NCBI RefSeq assembly: GCF_001434405.1
Contig: NZ_AZFT01000053.1
Span: forward strand, 1 to 64,000
Origin: Ligilactobacillus apodemi DSM 16634 = JCM 16172
GTDB lineage: Bacteria > Bacillota > Bacilli > Lactobacillales > Lactobacillaceae
Length of the DNA: 64,000 nt
Reading direction: 5' to 3'
In this document: positions 1 through 9,962 of the stretch, in pieces
How the letters are laid out: each line of letters begins with the position of its first letter
Position numbering within the stretch: the first letter of the stretch is position 1
Notes under the pieces: model-generated
Told to the model about the DNA's origin: nothing
The model's input: only the letters and a program-made list of their open reading frames with translations
Databases searched by the model: none
Program-made: the position numbers and the translations under genes

Positions 1-55
1 TCACGCCAAGAGTAGTTAGGGGATCGCCCCTTGCGAGGGTAGGAAGTTGCCACGC
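1..55 (+). rRNA. rrf: 5S rRNA, 3' part (cut by window edge)
   Basis: The first 55 bases match the 3' half of the complete 5S gene at 137-254: both share the block from AGTAGTTAGGGGATCGCC to GAGGGTAGG and differ only in the flanking helix bases. The 5' part lies outside the window. It ends 7 bases before tRNA-Gly, so it belongs to the same rRNA/tRNA transcript. Confidence 0.85.
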
Positions 56-62
56 GGTTTGT

Positions 63-134
63 GCGGAAGTAGTTCAGTGGTAGAACACCACCTTGCCATG
101 GTGGGGGTCGCGGGTTCGAATCCCGTCTTCCGCT
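63..134 (+). tRNA. tRNA-Gly (anticodon GCC)
   Basis: A full cloverleaf can be drawn. The acceptor stem is GCGGAAG/CTTCCGC with discriminator T, the anticodon stem is CCACC/GGTGG with loop TTGCCAT giving anticodon GCC, and the T-arm carries GGTTCGAATCC. No CCA is encoded. It sits between two 5S genes in the same orientation. Confidence 0.95.
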
Positions 135-136
135 TA

Positions 137-254
137 GTGTAGTGATGATGGCACAAAGGTCACACCTGTTCCCATTTCGAACACAGAAGTTAAGCTTTGT
201 AGCGCCGATAGTAGTTAGGGGATCGCCCCTTGCGAGGGTAGGACATTGCTATGC
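137..254 (+). rRNA. rrf: 5S rRNA (second copy)
   Basis: Contains the conserved 5S core CACACCTGTTCCCAT, CGAACACAGAAGTTAAGC and GGGGATCGCCCC. Terminal bases from 137 and 254 pair to form helix I, which sets the approximate ends. It lies directly after tRNA-Gly, so the order is 5S, tRNA-Gly, 5S. Boundaries are accurate to a few bases. Confidence 0.92.
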
Positions 255-259
255 AAGTA

Positions 260-290
260 AAGCAGCCATAGAGATATGGTTGCTTTTTTT
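260..290 (+). terminator. Rho-independent terminator of the rRNA/tRNA operon
   Basis: Stem AGCAGCCATA / TATGGTTGCT closed by a short GAGA loop and followed by a run of seven T. It directly follows the second 5S gene. Confidence 0.85.
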
Positions 291-340
291 GTATCTTGAT
301 ATTTACTTATACCACCAAAAATATTAATAACGATAAAATA

Positions 341-384
341 AAAATGAGTTTGAAACTGAAACATTATTTTCAAACTCATTTTTA
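341..384. terminator. Bidirectional terminator between rRNA and sigma factor gene
   Basis: Arms AAATGAGTTTGAAA and TTTCAAACTCATTT flank an 11-base loop, with A-rich and T-rich ends that serve both strands. It separates the rRNA operon from the converging sigma-factor gene. Confidence 0.8.
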
Positions 385-391
385 TTTGTAT

Positions 392-967
392 TTATTGCTG
401 GCACCAAGCAGTTATTTTTTGATGGCAACGTGCTAAAGCATTATATGTTTGAGAACGACTTAAATGTAATTGCTGTGCAACTTCATCGGTATTATGACAA
501 TTAATTTTTGCACAAAACACTTGATATTCTAGTGGCGAAAGAATTTGGGGAAGATGCTCATACAATAAATGTAATTGAACTAATTCGTAGGGGTCTTTAG
601 TTTTACTCGAAAAAGTATCACCGTTTACCTCAAGAAGCCCTTCAAGGGAGGTGAGATGCTTTTGGACTTCTCTTTTTTGGGCATTTTCCTGCCGAACCAA
701 TGTCCGACAATGGTTTATTAAACTGAGCTTAAAAAAAGCTCCATAAGTAGTCGCTGTTTTCTTGGGGTCAAACGAGCAAGCTGTCTGATAACAAACAAGG
801 CTAGCTTCTTGAAACAAATCATCGGTATCATGTGAAGTAAGGTTAAATTTTTTAATAACAGTAATGATCATTGGGCGATATTTTTGAAAAATAATTTGAA
901 AAGCAAGACTATTAGGTTCTTTTTGTAAATAGCCTAAAAGATCAGTAAGTGAATCATTATATTTCAT
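392..967 (-). CDS. Sigma-70 family sigma factor, SigH/ComX-like
   Basis: Encodes 191 residues with a region 2-like segment (about 23-100, including the DDLFQEASLVCYQ core-binding helix) and a C-terminal region 4-like helix-turn-helix (about 150-190, DEVAQQLHLSRSQTYNALAR). Length and layout fit the small alternative sigma factors of lactobacilli related to SigH/ComX, which in related species direct late competence genes; that role here is an inference. The ATG is preceded by AGAGGTG at good spacing. It is monocistronic, converges on the rRNA operon terminator, and lies next to tRNA-Thr. Another small group of sigma-70 factors cannot be excluded. Confidence 0.75.
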   Translation of the reverse strand: MKYNDSLTDLLGYLQKEPNSLAFQIIFQKYRPMIITVIKKFNLTSHDTDDLFQEASLVCYQTACSFDPKKTATTYGAFFKLSLINHCRTLVRQENAQKREVQKHLTSLEGLLEVNGDTFSSKTKDPYELVQLHLLYEHLPQILSPLEYQVFCAKINCHNTDEVAQQLHLSRSQTYNALARCHQKITAWCQQ

Positions 968-1043
968 ATTAGCACCTCTTTATGGATGATAGGACTAATA
1001 TAACAAAGGCCAAAAAACATTTATTATGAAATCTGAGCATAAA

Positions 1044-1073
1044 ATAAAAAAGCCCGTAAACTTAATTACGGAC
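1044..1073 (-). terminator. Terminator after tRNA-Thr
   Basis: On the minus strand the stem AGTCCGTAA / TTACGGGCT is followed by six T, just downstream of tRNA-Thr. Confidence 0.75.
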
Positions 1074-1081
1074 TCATAATA

Positions 1082-1154
1082 AGCCACTTACCGGACTTGA
1101 ACCGGTGACCCCCACCTTACCATGGTGGTGCTCTACCTGCTGAGCTAAAATGGC
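1082..1154 (-). tRNA. tRNA-Thr (anticodon GGT)
   Basis: On the minus strand the acceptor stem is GCCATTT/AAGTGGC with discriminator T, the D-arm is GCTCAGCAGGTAGAGC, the anticodon stem CCACC/GGTGG encloses ATGGTAA, giving anticodon GGT, and the T-arm is GGTTCAAGTCC. No CCA is encoded. It is a single tRNA with its own terminator. Confidence 0.93.
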
Positions 1155-1209
1155 ATCACTCAATACATAAAATAGTATATATGATTGAGTATTGTTTTGC
1201 AAGCAAAAT

Positions 1210-3492
1210 TTACTTTAATGTAAGCCTTTTTTCTAGTTGATAAGAAGTATTAGGAATTTGGGCTAAAAGCGGTGATGGAGCGCCAATTGTGATCAAGGAA
1301 AGTTCATGCATTGCGCGTGAACAGATCGTATATAAAACACCTAATTGATCGAGTGGATAATTTTTAGCTGAAATATCATAAGCAACTACGGCATCAAATT
1401 CCAACCCTTTAGCAAGATAAATTGGCAAAATAACGACGCCCTTAGGAATCAAGCGATCTTCATTGCCTAATAAATTAGTCTCAAATTCACGGTGAAGTTG
1501 TTCAAAGAGCTGTTGAGCTTGTTCTTTGTTTTGAGTGACCAATGCAACGGTATCATTAGTTTTTAGCAAACTTGTTAGCTCTTGTTTTAAACTTAACAAG
1601 CCTTCTGTGTTTGTTTCAGTCATGATAACTTTAGGTAATTTTCCAGCTCGTGTAAATGAGTGGATCGTCTCACCGTCAGGCAAAAGAGCCTTCATAAAAT
1701 CGGTGATCTGTGAAGTTGAACGATAACTTGTATTCAAAGATACGACCCGACTTGATTTAGGTTTAAGTTCAGTTTCTAAAGTTGTCAGCAACTTTTGCGG
1801 TGTTTGTAACGGATTGAAAAGGGCTTGTTCACTATCGCCTAATAAGGTGAGTTTGGCATTAGGAAAGATATATTTTAGATATATCAATTGTGGTAGGGTA
1901 TAGTCCTGCATTTCGTCAATGAAGAGATGGGCGATTCCTTGGTTTTGCCCACTACCTGTCAGTAGGTCACGCAAATAAAGCAAGGGAGTACAATCTTCTA
2001 GGGCAATACGATGATATTCTAAGTTATTGCTGAAACTGGCATTTCCGGTAGGTAAAACTTGTTGTAAAAAGTGCTCATATTGCGCATAGATATCGAGAAA
2101 ATAATTATTGTAAAGTGCATCATAGATTACTTCAAATTTTTTGGTAACGATTTTGCGCGCTAAAAAGTCAGTCTCATCATCGATTGCTTGGAAACGCCCA
2201 CGTTGCTTATTGCCTAGTAGTTGATAATATTGGGCATCAGTCAAATTATCGACTTGTGCTAAAACATAGTCTTTTTTGGCTTCTGATTTGATTCGTTTGT
2301 TTAAACGTTTGATCAAGATATTTTTTGTTTCGTGGAAACGTTGTGCCGGTTTCATTAGTTGCGGCAAGTCTTGATAAATTGCGGTGATTTCTTCTTTACT
2401 AAAGAAAATATGTCCACCATCTAAGGTGATATCTGCAAAGCAAATTTCTGTAGGCTTTAATTGTTTTAGATAATCTTCAATCTGTGCCATGAAATGAGCA
2501 CTTTCTTTTTGAGCGCGGATCTTTTTTTGGAGCGAAGTTAAGTCTTTTGCTTTTTCGTAGCGGTCAAAAAGTGTCTCAACTTTTAAGCCTTGGAAGCGTT
2601 GTGCTAAAAATTCAGCCAATGTAACTTGGCGCATGTTGCGTTCACCTAAACTAGGTAAAACTTCTGAGATATAGTGACTAAAGAGCAGATTAGGTGAAAA
2701 TAACACGATTTGATCGGCGGAAAGCTTGTCACGACTATGGTATAGCAAGAAAGCGATTCGTTGCAAAATTGCCGAAGTTTTACCTGAGCCGGCGACTCCT
2801 TGCACCAATAAAAGATCATGTTTTGTATCACGAATGATATCATTTTGTTCTTGTTGGATCGTTGCAACGATATTGCGCATGTATTCATCGCTATGTTCAC
2901 CTAAAACTTGTTGTAGCATTTCATCACCAACTGTTTCGTTAGTATCAAACATATTGATGATCTTTCCGCCAGAGATCGTAAATTGACGCTTCTTTTCCAA
3001 AGTAGTTTCAAGCTCACCCATTGGAGTTTCATAAGTTACCTTACCTAAAGTACCGTTGTAATAAATCGATGAGATCGGTGCGCGCCAATCATAGATCAAG
3101 AAATTTTGCGAATCATCGACTAATGAAGCCGTACCAATATAGAGCGTTTCAGGCTCATCTTCGCCAGGATCTAAGATGTCGATCCGTCCAAAATAAGGTG
3201 AATCTTTTAGCTGTTTTAATGTCTCGACTTGTTGAGCTAAGATTTTTTCATTTTCCAAGTTTTTGGCAACTAATTGCTTTTGTTGTTGCACTTCAGCGTT
3301 TGTTTCCATTTGATCATCAACTTCAAAGGTGTTGATTTTGGCATTTTGCCCATAGTTTTTTTCAACCAGTGAAGTTTCGAGTTGCGCTTTTTGATATTCT
3401 TGTTCGTTTAAAATGAGCTGATGATCAATTTCTTTTTCTACGAAATCGACCTGTCTTTGTTCCAATTCTCGAGCTTTATCCAAGAAAATCAT
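1210..3492 (-). CDS. helD: RNA polymerase recycling motor HelD (UvrD-like helicase)
   Basis: Encodes 760 residues. The N-terminus (about 1-95) is a long charged coiled coil, followed by the HelD hallmark DWRAPISS near 135-142, then a superfamily 1 ATPase core with Walker A GVAGSGKT at 232-239 and a Walker B-like LFIDEMQDYT in the second half. Known family members bind RNA polymerase and use ATP to release stalled or post-termination complexes, the coiled coil entering the secondary channel. The length and coiled coil separate it from UvrD/PcrA repair helicases. It is monocistronic with ATG at 3492. The low G+C HelD class is the best assignment. Confidence 0.88.
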   Translation of the reverse strand: MIFLDKARELEQRQVDFVEKEIDHQLILNEQEYQKAQLETSLVEKNYGQNAKINTFEVDDQMETNAEVQQQKQLVAKNLENEKILAQQVETLKQLKDSPYFGRIDILDPGEDEPETLYIGTASLVDDSQNFLIYDWRAPISSIYYNGTLGKVTYETPMGELETTLEKKRQFTISGGKIINMFDTNETVGDEMLQQVLGEHSDEYMRNIVATIQQEQNDIIRDTKHDLLLVQGVAGSGKTSAILQRIAFLLYHSRDKLSADQIVLFSPNLLFSHYISEVLPSLGERNMRQVTLAEFLAQRFQGLKVETLFDRYEKAKDLTSLQKKIRAQKESAHFMAQIEDYLKQLKPTEICFADITLDGGHIFFSKEEITAIYQDLPQLMKPAQRFHETKNILIKRLNKRIKSEAKKDYVLAQVDNLTDAQYYQLLGNKQRGRFQAIDDETDFLARKIVTKKFEVIYDALYNNYFLDIYAQYEHFLQQVLPTGNASFSNNLEYHRIALEDCTPLLYLRDLLTGSGQNQGIAHLFIDEMQDYTLPQLIYLKYIFPNAKLTLLGDSEQALFNPLQTPQKLLTTLETELKPKSSRVVSLNTSYRSTSQITDFMKALLPDGETIHSFTRAGKLPKVIMTETNTEGLLSLKQELTSLLKTNDTVALVTQNKEQAQQLFEQLHREFETNLLGNEDRLIPKGVVILPIYLAKGLEFDAVVAYDISAKNYPLDQLGVLYTICSRAMHELSLITIGAPSPLLAQIPNTSYQLEKRLTLK

Positions 3493-3735
3493 CCTTTCAA
3501 ATTAAGCGTGCAAAAAGCTTCTAAATAATAGTCTAACACTAAAATTCAGAAGCTCTAACAGTATCGTTAAATTCTAACTTAGTTTTACTTTCCTGTCAAA
3601 ATAAATTTGCTGATAACTCAACCAGTTTTGCCGTAAAAAATAAAGATCATGCCAAGTAGCATTAAACTTTAGAAATATGGTTAAGGTGTTTAACTAGTTT
3701 TCTTTTATTATTATTTTTAACAATATTAGTTGACT

Positions 3736-3764
3736 ACCAATATTATACACTATATAATATTGGT
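3736..3764. promoter_or_regulatory. Inverted repeat upstream of the efflux operon
   Basis: The 390 bp gap between helD and the efflux operon holds a perfect 10-bp inverted repeat, ACCAATATTA and TAATATTGGT, around a 9-base centre, with a further CAATATTA half at 3721-3727. Further down, TTGTGT and TATACT with an 18-base spacer form a plausible promoter ending near 3847. The repeat looks like an operator, but no adjacent regulator gene is present. I see nothing else coding in the gap. Confidence 0.4.
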
Positions 3765-3882
3765 GAAAATTAAATACAGTGCAAGCAATAAAGGACAAGA
3801 AAACGTTTGAATTTTAATTGTGTCCCATATTGGCACTCTGTTATACTACAAGATATAAAGGGGTTTCAAAAAGGAGGAAAAT

Positions 3883-4929
3883 ATGAAAAAAATAAGCTTC
3901 AAATGGTGGCAAATATTGATCGGTCTGATCGTACTTGTAATGTTGGGTGATTTAGGCTATAGCATGTTAAAGCCTAAAGCAGAAAAAACAGCCACAACTT
4001 ATACGACAGTTAAGGTAAAATCAGCCGAACCACTTACTTATTCGGGGACGGTTCAAGCTGTGCGGACGCAAGTTTTAGTACCTAATACTGGAAAAGCGCA
4101 AAGTGTGACGGTTCAAAATGGCGATCATGTTGAACAAGGACAAGCAGTGATGACGACTTATAGCCAAGACTACGAAGAACAAGTAGCCGATGCAAGATCT
4201 GCTCTATCTAAGGCGCAACGGCAAGTGACTCAACAGCAACAAGCACTCACACAAGCACAAAATCAATTACAGAAATTAACTTCTACAGATGAAGGGTATA
4301 GTGAAGCCCAAGAGCAAGTGACAACAGCAAAAAATCAATTAGAAGATGCAAAAGCTGACGTGACTGATGCGCAAAATAAATTAAATACGTTAAATTCCAA
4401 GGTAAATGGGAGTGTCACCGCACCATTTGCGGGGACAGTAACGGTTGAATACGACAAAACAGGGCAACCTAGCGTAACGCTTGTTTCTGATGAACTGCAA
4501 GCAAGTACTACTGTTTCCGAATATGATTACAACAAAGTTTCACTTGAACAACAAATTAAGGTCACAAGTTTAGCGACTAAAAAGAAACAAGAAACACAAA
4601 TCAACTATCGTGCGACCACACCAGCGGAAAATAGCAAAGCAAATGAGGCTAAATATACAGTGACGGCTCCATTGAATGCGGGTGATTTTATGGTTGGGCA
4701 AACGTTAAATATTTCGATCCCACAAGAAGGCTTACAAGTTCCAGCTACTAGTGTAAAGAATGGTTATGTTTACATTGTAGTAAATAAAAAAGCTCAAAAA
4801 GTTGCGGTCACTGGTCAAACTTCAAATGGTAGTTACATTGTGACAGACGGACTTTCCAGTGGTCAAAGAGTGATCGTTGATCCGGATGGTGAGTTAAAAG
4901 ATGGGAAACGAGTTGAGACCAATGATTGA
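3883..4929 (+). CDS. Membrane-fusion/periplasmic adaptor protein of an ABC efflux system
   Basis: Encodes 348 residues: one N-terminal membrane segment (about 8-26), a biotinyl-lipoyl-like strand pair, a coiled-coil hairpin of Ala/Gln-rich heptads (about 98-176), and a C-terminal beta-barrel. This is the HlyD/MacA adaptor architecture, here anchored outside the membrane of a Gram-positive cell. AAGGAGG sits before the ATG. The stop overlaps the start of the ATPase gene, and ATPase and permease follow, so the three genes form a MacAB-like export operon. The substrate (peptide, antibiotic or lipid) cannot be read from the sequence. Confidence 0.87.
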   Translation: MKKISFKWWQILIGLIVLVMLGDLGYSMLKPKAEKTATTYTTVKVKSAEPLTYSGTVQAVRTQVLVPNTGKAQSVTVQNGDHVEQGQAVMTTYSQDYEEQVADARSALSKAQRQVTQQQQALTQAQNQLQKLTSTDEGYSEAQEQVTTAKNQLEDAKADVTDAQNKLNTLNSKVNGSVTAPFAGTVTVEYDKTGQPSVTLVSDELQASTTVSEYDYNKVSLEQQIKVTSLATKKKQETQINYRATTPAENSKANEAKYTVTAPLNAGDFMVGQTLNISIPQEGLQVPATSVKNGYVYIVVNKKAQKVAVTGQTSNGSYIVTDGLSSGQRVIVDPDGELKDGKRVETND

Positions 4930-5617
4930 GTTAAAAAATATCAATAAATCCTATATCCAAGGTCCAAATAGCTATCATATTTTGCATGATATCAATTTAA
5001 AGATCGAACAAGGTGAATTTTTAGCGATCATGGGCCAATCTGGTTCTGGTAAATCAACGTTGATCAACATCATCGGCTTTTTAGATGACCAGTTTGAAGG
5101 CACTTATTACTATTATGATCATCCGATCCATGAATACACGCGAGCGCAATTTTCGAGCTTACGTAACCGCAACGTTGGCTTTGTTTTCCAAAATTTTAAA
5201 CTGATCCAAAATGTTTCGATTGCGGAAAATGTTGCTTTACCACTGCTTTATGCCGGTGAAAAGCGGGCAGTCATTAAAGAACGGGTCGCGCAAGTTTTAG
5301 AGGCAGTCGGTCTAAAAGGTTATGAGACACAATTACCGAAAAACTTGTCTGGGGGACAACAACAACGGGTCTCGATCGCCCGCGCAATCGTGACGCGTCC
5401 GAAGTTTTTGATCGCTGATGAACCTACTGGAGCCTTAGATAGTGAAACATCAAAAGAGATCATGGCCTTGTTTAAACGCTTAAACAAAGAAAACAATACG
5501 ACGATCATTATTGTTACCCATGATCCAAACGTTGGGGCACAAGCAGATCGCTTAGTGCATATTTTAGACGGACGTTTGACCGAAGATCAGACGCACCGTC
5601 AAAGTAAGGGGGGGTAA
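4922..5617 (+). CDS. ABC transporter ATP-binding protein (MacB/LolD type)
   Basis: Encodes 231 residues from the ATG at 4922, which overlaps the adaptor stop codon; an in-frame ATG at 4901 is possible, but MIELKNINKSY is the typical family start. Walker A GQSGSGKST is at 38-46, the Q-loop in FVFQNFKL, the signature LSGGQQQRV and Walker B LIADEPTGALD follow in order. The family energises mechanotransmission-type MacB/FtsX permeases rather than classic pore transporters. The permease gene starts two bases after its stop, so translation is probably coupled. Confidence 0.9.
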   Translation: MIELKNINKSYIQGPNSYHILHDINLKIEQGEFLAIMGQSGSGKSTLINIIGFLDDQFEGTYYYYDHPIHEYTRAQFSSLRNRNVGFVFQNFKLIQNVSIAENVALPLLYAGEKRAVIKERVAQVLEAVGLKGYETQLPKNLSGGQQQRVSIARAIVTRPKFLIADEPTGALDSETSKEIMALFKRLNKENNTTIIIVTHDPNVGAQADRLVHILDGRLTEDQTHRQSKGG

Positions 5618-5618
5618 A

Positions 5619-6827
5619 ATGAAATCTTTAGAATTGTTGAAAACGGCGTGGCAGTCATTACGGGTTAATCCGCGAAGAAGTTTTTTGACGATGATCGGGA
5701 TCATCATTGGGATCGCCGCCGTTATTACGATCATTGCACTGGGAAATGGTGTAAAATCTAAGATGGTCGCTACTTTTAAGACAACTGATAGTGGACAACA
5801 AACGACAGAAATTGATTTTGTCTCTGATAATGGTAAGACGTTTGGATTTGACAAACAAGATCTGATCGCGATCGAGCAAAACTTTGCCGGTAAGGTCGTT
5901 AGTGCCAAATTTAATAATCCGTCAACAGGAATCACAAGTGCGGTGCAAGTCGGAAATTCGGCTACTGAAATGCTCAATTTAGCAATCGTTAAAGAGCCAC
6001 TCGCACAAAATCTGATCGTGGCGGGTAAAAACTTTACCACCCAGACTTTTACGGCAGCTAAACCACAAGCCTTGATCTCTAAAGCATTAGCTAAGCGACA
6101 ATATAAAAATATTTCTATGGCGATTGGTAGCCCTTTGTTTATTGATAATGTCAATTATGTTGTTGTGGGGGTTTATGAAGCAAGTCAGCAAGCAGATGCT
6201 CAAGCTGAAGATCCAACGACAGGCGACGTGATCGTTCCTAAAGTTGTCTTTGCGGCGAATACTAATAGTAAAAGTCAAGGTAATGCGGTCAAATTAACGA
6301 TCGCTAAGGGACAAAATGCCTCGAAGGTGACAAAAAAAGTTGTCAAATATTTAGAAAAAAATGGTAGCGCAAAGGATAAAGGAACTTATAACTATTTTGA
6401 TATCGGTAGTGTCTTGCAACAAATTTCAAAATTTATGGATACCTTGACCCTTTTCATCAGCGCAATTGCCGGAATTTCCTTGTTTATTGCGGGAATCGGG
6501 GTCATGAATATGATGTATATCTCAGTTTCCGAGCGGACTCAAGAAATCGGAATCCGTTTAGCGATCGGGGCCACACCACGCAATATTTTAATGCAGTTCT
6601 TACTTGAGGCGATCATGCTAACGGTCAGCGGTGGGTTGATCGGTTTTGTATTGGGCTGGTTTTTAGCTAACGGAATTGCGGTCTTTATTCCAGGAAACAT
6701 TAAAGCGGTCGTAACACTTAATTCCTTCTTATTAGCCTTTGGAGTTTCGACTGCGGTCGGGGTCATCTTTGGGATTTTACCGGCGCGCCAAGCAGCTAAT
6801 AAGAACTTGATCGACATTTTACGCTAA
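5619..6827 (+). CDS. ABC transporter permease (MacB/FtsX family)
   Basis: Encodes 402 residues. An N-terminal membrane segment follows RRSFLTMIGIIIGIAAV, then a large extracellular MacB-periplasmic-like domain (about 45-265) and three C-terminal membrane helices with the FtsX motif ERTQEIGIRLAIGATPRNIL between the first two. Translation is served by AGTAAGGGGGG. It completes the three-gene export system with the upstream adaptor and ATPase, and a strong hairpin terminator follows. The likely job is export of, or resistance to, an amphipathic compound or peptide; this is inference. Confidence 0.9.
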   Translation: MKSLELLKTAWQSLRVNPRRSFLTMIGIIIGIAAVITIIALGNGVKSKMVATFKTTDSGQQTTEIDFVSDNGKTFGFDKQDLIAIEQNFAGKVVSAKFNNPSTGITSAVQVGNSATEMLNLAIVKEPLAQNLIVAGKNFTTQTFTAAKPQALISKALAKRQYKNISMAIGSPLFIDNVNYVVVGVYEASQQADAQAEDPTTGDVIVPKVVFAANTNSKSQGNAVKLTIAKGQNASKVTKKVVKYLEKNGSAKDKGTYNYFDIGSVLQQISKFMDTLTLFISAIAGISLFIAGIGVMNMMYISVSERTQEIGIRLAIGATPRNILMQFLLEAIMLTVSGGLIGFVLGWFLANGIAVFIPGNIKAVVTLNSFLLAFGVSTAVGVIFGILPARQAANKNLIDILR

Positions 6828-6828
6828 T

Positions 6829-6869
6829 AAAAAATCATCAAACTGATAAGCTCAGCTTGATGATTTTTT
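6829..6869. terminator. Bidirectional terminator between efflux operon and msrA
   Basis: Arms AAAATCATCAA and TTGATGATTTT with T-rich flanks on both strands separate two converging genes. Confidence 0.85.
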
Positions 6870-7390
6870 TATTGCCAGTGTTTTTGGATAAAAGCTTCTC
6901 GTCCACCAGCTTCTTCTAAGGCAAAACGCTTAGGATCTTTTTTATAAAAGTCTTGGTGATATTCTTCAGCGGGATAAAATGGTTGCGCATCTTCGATCTG
7001 AGTGACGATCGGTTTGTCAAAGCGGCCACTATTAGCCAGGGCAGTCCGTGATTTTTCCGCAATTTGACGTTGCTTTTCATCTTTAACAAAGATCACGGGG
7101 CGATAGCTCTCACCGCGGTCTTGGAATTGCCCCATGGCATCGGTCGGATCAGTTTGGTTCCAGTAGATCTCAACTAATTTTTCATAGCTTACGATCGTAG
7201 GATCAAATTCGATCAAAACGGCTTCGGTATGTCCAGTATTTTGTTGACAAACTTGTTCATAGGTCGGGTTGGGCACATGTCCACCGGTGTAACCTGAGAT
7301 CACCTTGTGTATTCCAGGATAAGTATCAAACGGTTTGACCATGCACCAAAAACATCCGCCTGCAAAAATTGCAGTTTCCAGTTGTTTCAT
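6869..7390 (-). CDS. msrA: Peptide-methionine (S)-S-oxide reductase MsrA
   Basis: Encodes 173 residues. The catalytic motif GCFWC is at 12-16 with Cys13 as the sulfenic-acid-forming residue, followed by the conserved GYTGG and GHTEAV segments and AEEYHQDFY near the C-terminus. The enzyme reduces the S-epimer of methionine sulfoxide in oxidised proteins with electrons from thioredoxin in the cytosol. Length is normal for a single-domain MsrA; no MsrB domain is fused and none lies beside it. The gene is monocistronic and converges on the efflux operon. Confidence 0.96.
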   Translation of the reverse strand: MKQLETAIFAGGCFWCMVKPFDTYPGIHKVISGYTGGHVPNPTYEQVCQQNTGHTEAVLIEFDPTIVSYEKLVEIYWNQTDPTDAMGQFQDRGESYRPVIFVKDEKQRQIAEKSRTALANSGRFDKPIVTQIEDAQPFYPAEEYHQDFYKKDPKRFALEEAGGREAFIQKHWQ

Positions 7391-7455
7391 GAAGCAGCAC
7401 CTCGATTCTTAATGTTAATTTATTTTAGCTTAACTTGTAGTGAAATTAAAGTAAT

Positions 7456-8505
7456 TTATCTGCGGTGTTTCCGTCGGTTTCGAAGCAATCTTTTTTGCGT
7501 TGATGAGGTGATCGTTTTAGTATCCGGTAAAAATGAGACATCGGTGTCAATGACCCCAAATTTAACGCGCATGATACTTTCGATATGTTCGGCTAAGTTA
7601 TAACTTTCAAGTACGTTCATATTCGCATCGACCACAATGACAACATCGACAGTCACTAAATTACCGTTATAGTGTGCTTTTAGTTCATCAACTGCCGTTA
7701 CACCATGGATATTTTTGATCGTCTGGCGAAAATCGTCTTCAGCTTGAGGATCGAAGTAATCGGCTAAATTCAAGCTACTTTCAATAAAGATCCGTGCTCC
7801 CGAGTAGAGAATAAACAAACCGACTAAAATACTTGTCGCGCCATCAAGCCAAGTTATTTTAAAGATCCAAGCACCAGCGATCGAGATCAAAGTTCCTAAA
7901 CTAGTAAAAGCATCACTTAGGCTATCTTGCGCTGAAGCAATCAAGGAAGCATTTTTTAGCTTACGGCCAGCGCGTTTGTTAAAGTACCAGACAAGTAACA
8001 TGATCACACTTGCGATCCCCGCCCCGACTAAGGCGATCGGTTGGGGGATGACGCGTGTATCTGGGGATAATAACCCAGTGATCCCACTGATAATAACACT
8101 TAACGAAATTGCGATCATGACGATTCCGGTGACCAACGTAAAGATCGTTTCGTAACGAAAACGGGTAAATTGGACGCGTTGATCGTTACCAGTTTTGCGT
8201 AAATTATGCTTGGGAAGAGGAACAACGCCAGCAATATCGTCATCATCAATGTCGCGGGCAATATGAATTCCAATCATCAAAAGAGCCGTTGAGATGATCC
8301 CTGACAAATTATTAAAGGCATCGGCACGTAGAGTTTGGGAGTGACTCATTGACGCTAAGATCCATTCGATGATCGAAATGGCCAGGTAAGCAAAAACATT
8401 GAGCAATAAATGGCGCATGGCCGAATTTAATTTGGTCAACTCGTTTTGCTGGACTTTTTCCCAATCTTCATATTCTTTTTTCAAATGTTCGTTGACGTCT
8501 CGCAT
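7456..8505 (-). CDS. Cation diffusion facilitator metal exporter (possibly Mn2+)
   Basis: Encodes 349 residues with a CDF layout: six membrane helices (about 32-225) and a cytosolic ferredoxin-like C-terminal domain. The predicted metal site is D62/N66 in helix 2 (RADAFNN) and D194/D198 in helix 5 (QDSLSD). Zinc exporters usually carry His at the first helix-5 position, and DxxxD is typical of the Mn-linked group, so manganese export is a reasonable inference. An acidic insertion (DIDDDD, about 85-90) lies between helices 2 and 3. It is monocistronic, with no metalloregulator beside it. Confidence 0.85.
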   Translation of the reverse strand: MRDVNEHLKKEYEDWEKVQQNELTKLNSAMRHLLLNVFAYLAISIIEWILASMSHSQTLRADAFNNLSGIISTALLMIGIHIARDIDDDDIAGVVPLPKHNLRKTGNDQRVQFTRFRYETIFTLVTGIVMIAISLSVIISGITGLLSPDTRVIPQPIALVGAGIASVIMLLVWYFNKRAGRKLKNASLIASAQDSLSDAFTSLGTLISIAGAWIFKITWLDGATSILVGLFILYSGARIFIESSLNLADYFDPQAEDDFRQTIKNIHGVTAVDELKAHYNGNLVTVDVVIVVDANMNVLESYNLAEHIESIMRVKFGVIDTDVSFLPDTKTITSSTQKRLLRNRRKHRR

Positions 8506-8644
8506 AGCATCACTTCCTTACGTAAAATCATAACTCCATTATATTACAGATATACTTACAAGATAATCATTGTGTTTTAAAAAGTGTCATTTGACAAGGA
8601 AAATATCCTTTACAGGCTTTTAAACTTCCACTACAATTAAAGTA

Positions 8645-9876
<1,232 letters not shown>

Positions 9877-9962
9877 CCTTAAAAGTAAACGAATTTGTGG
9901 TTAATATTTTGTGAGAGAAATGTGATAAAATATAGGTACTTTGATAAATTGGGGTGTTAAGA

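Noticed and set aside
142-327. 61-codon ORF on the plus strand over the second 5S rRNA gene
   Set aside because: It lies inside a clearly recognisable 5S rRNA and its terminator; coding potential is accidental.
5564-6154. 196-codon minus-strand ORF opposite the efflux permease gene
   Set aside because: It is antisense to a well conserved FtsX/MacB permease, has no ribosome site, and its composition mirrors the sense codons.
8506-8644. Additional regulatory RNA upstream of the trpS T-box
   Set aside because: The sequence is ordinary AT-rich promoter DNA for the divergent CDF and trpS genes, without a stable structure beyond the T-box itself.
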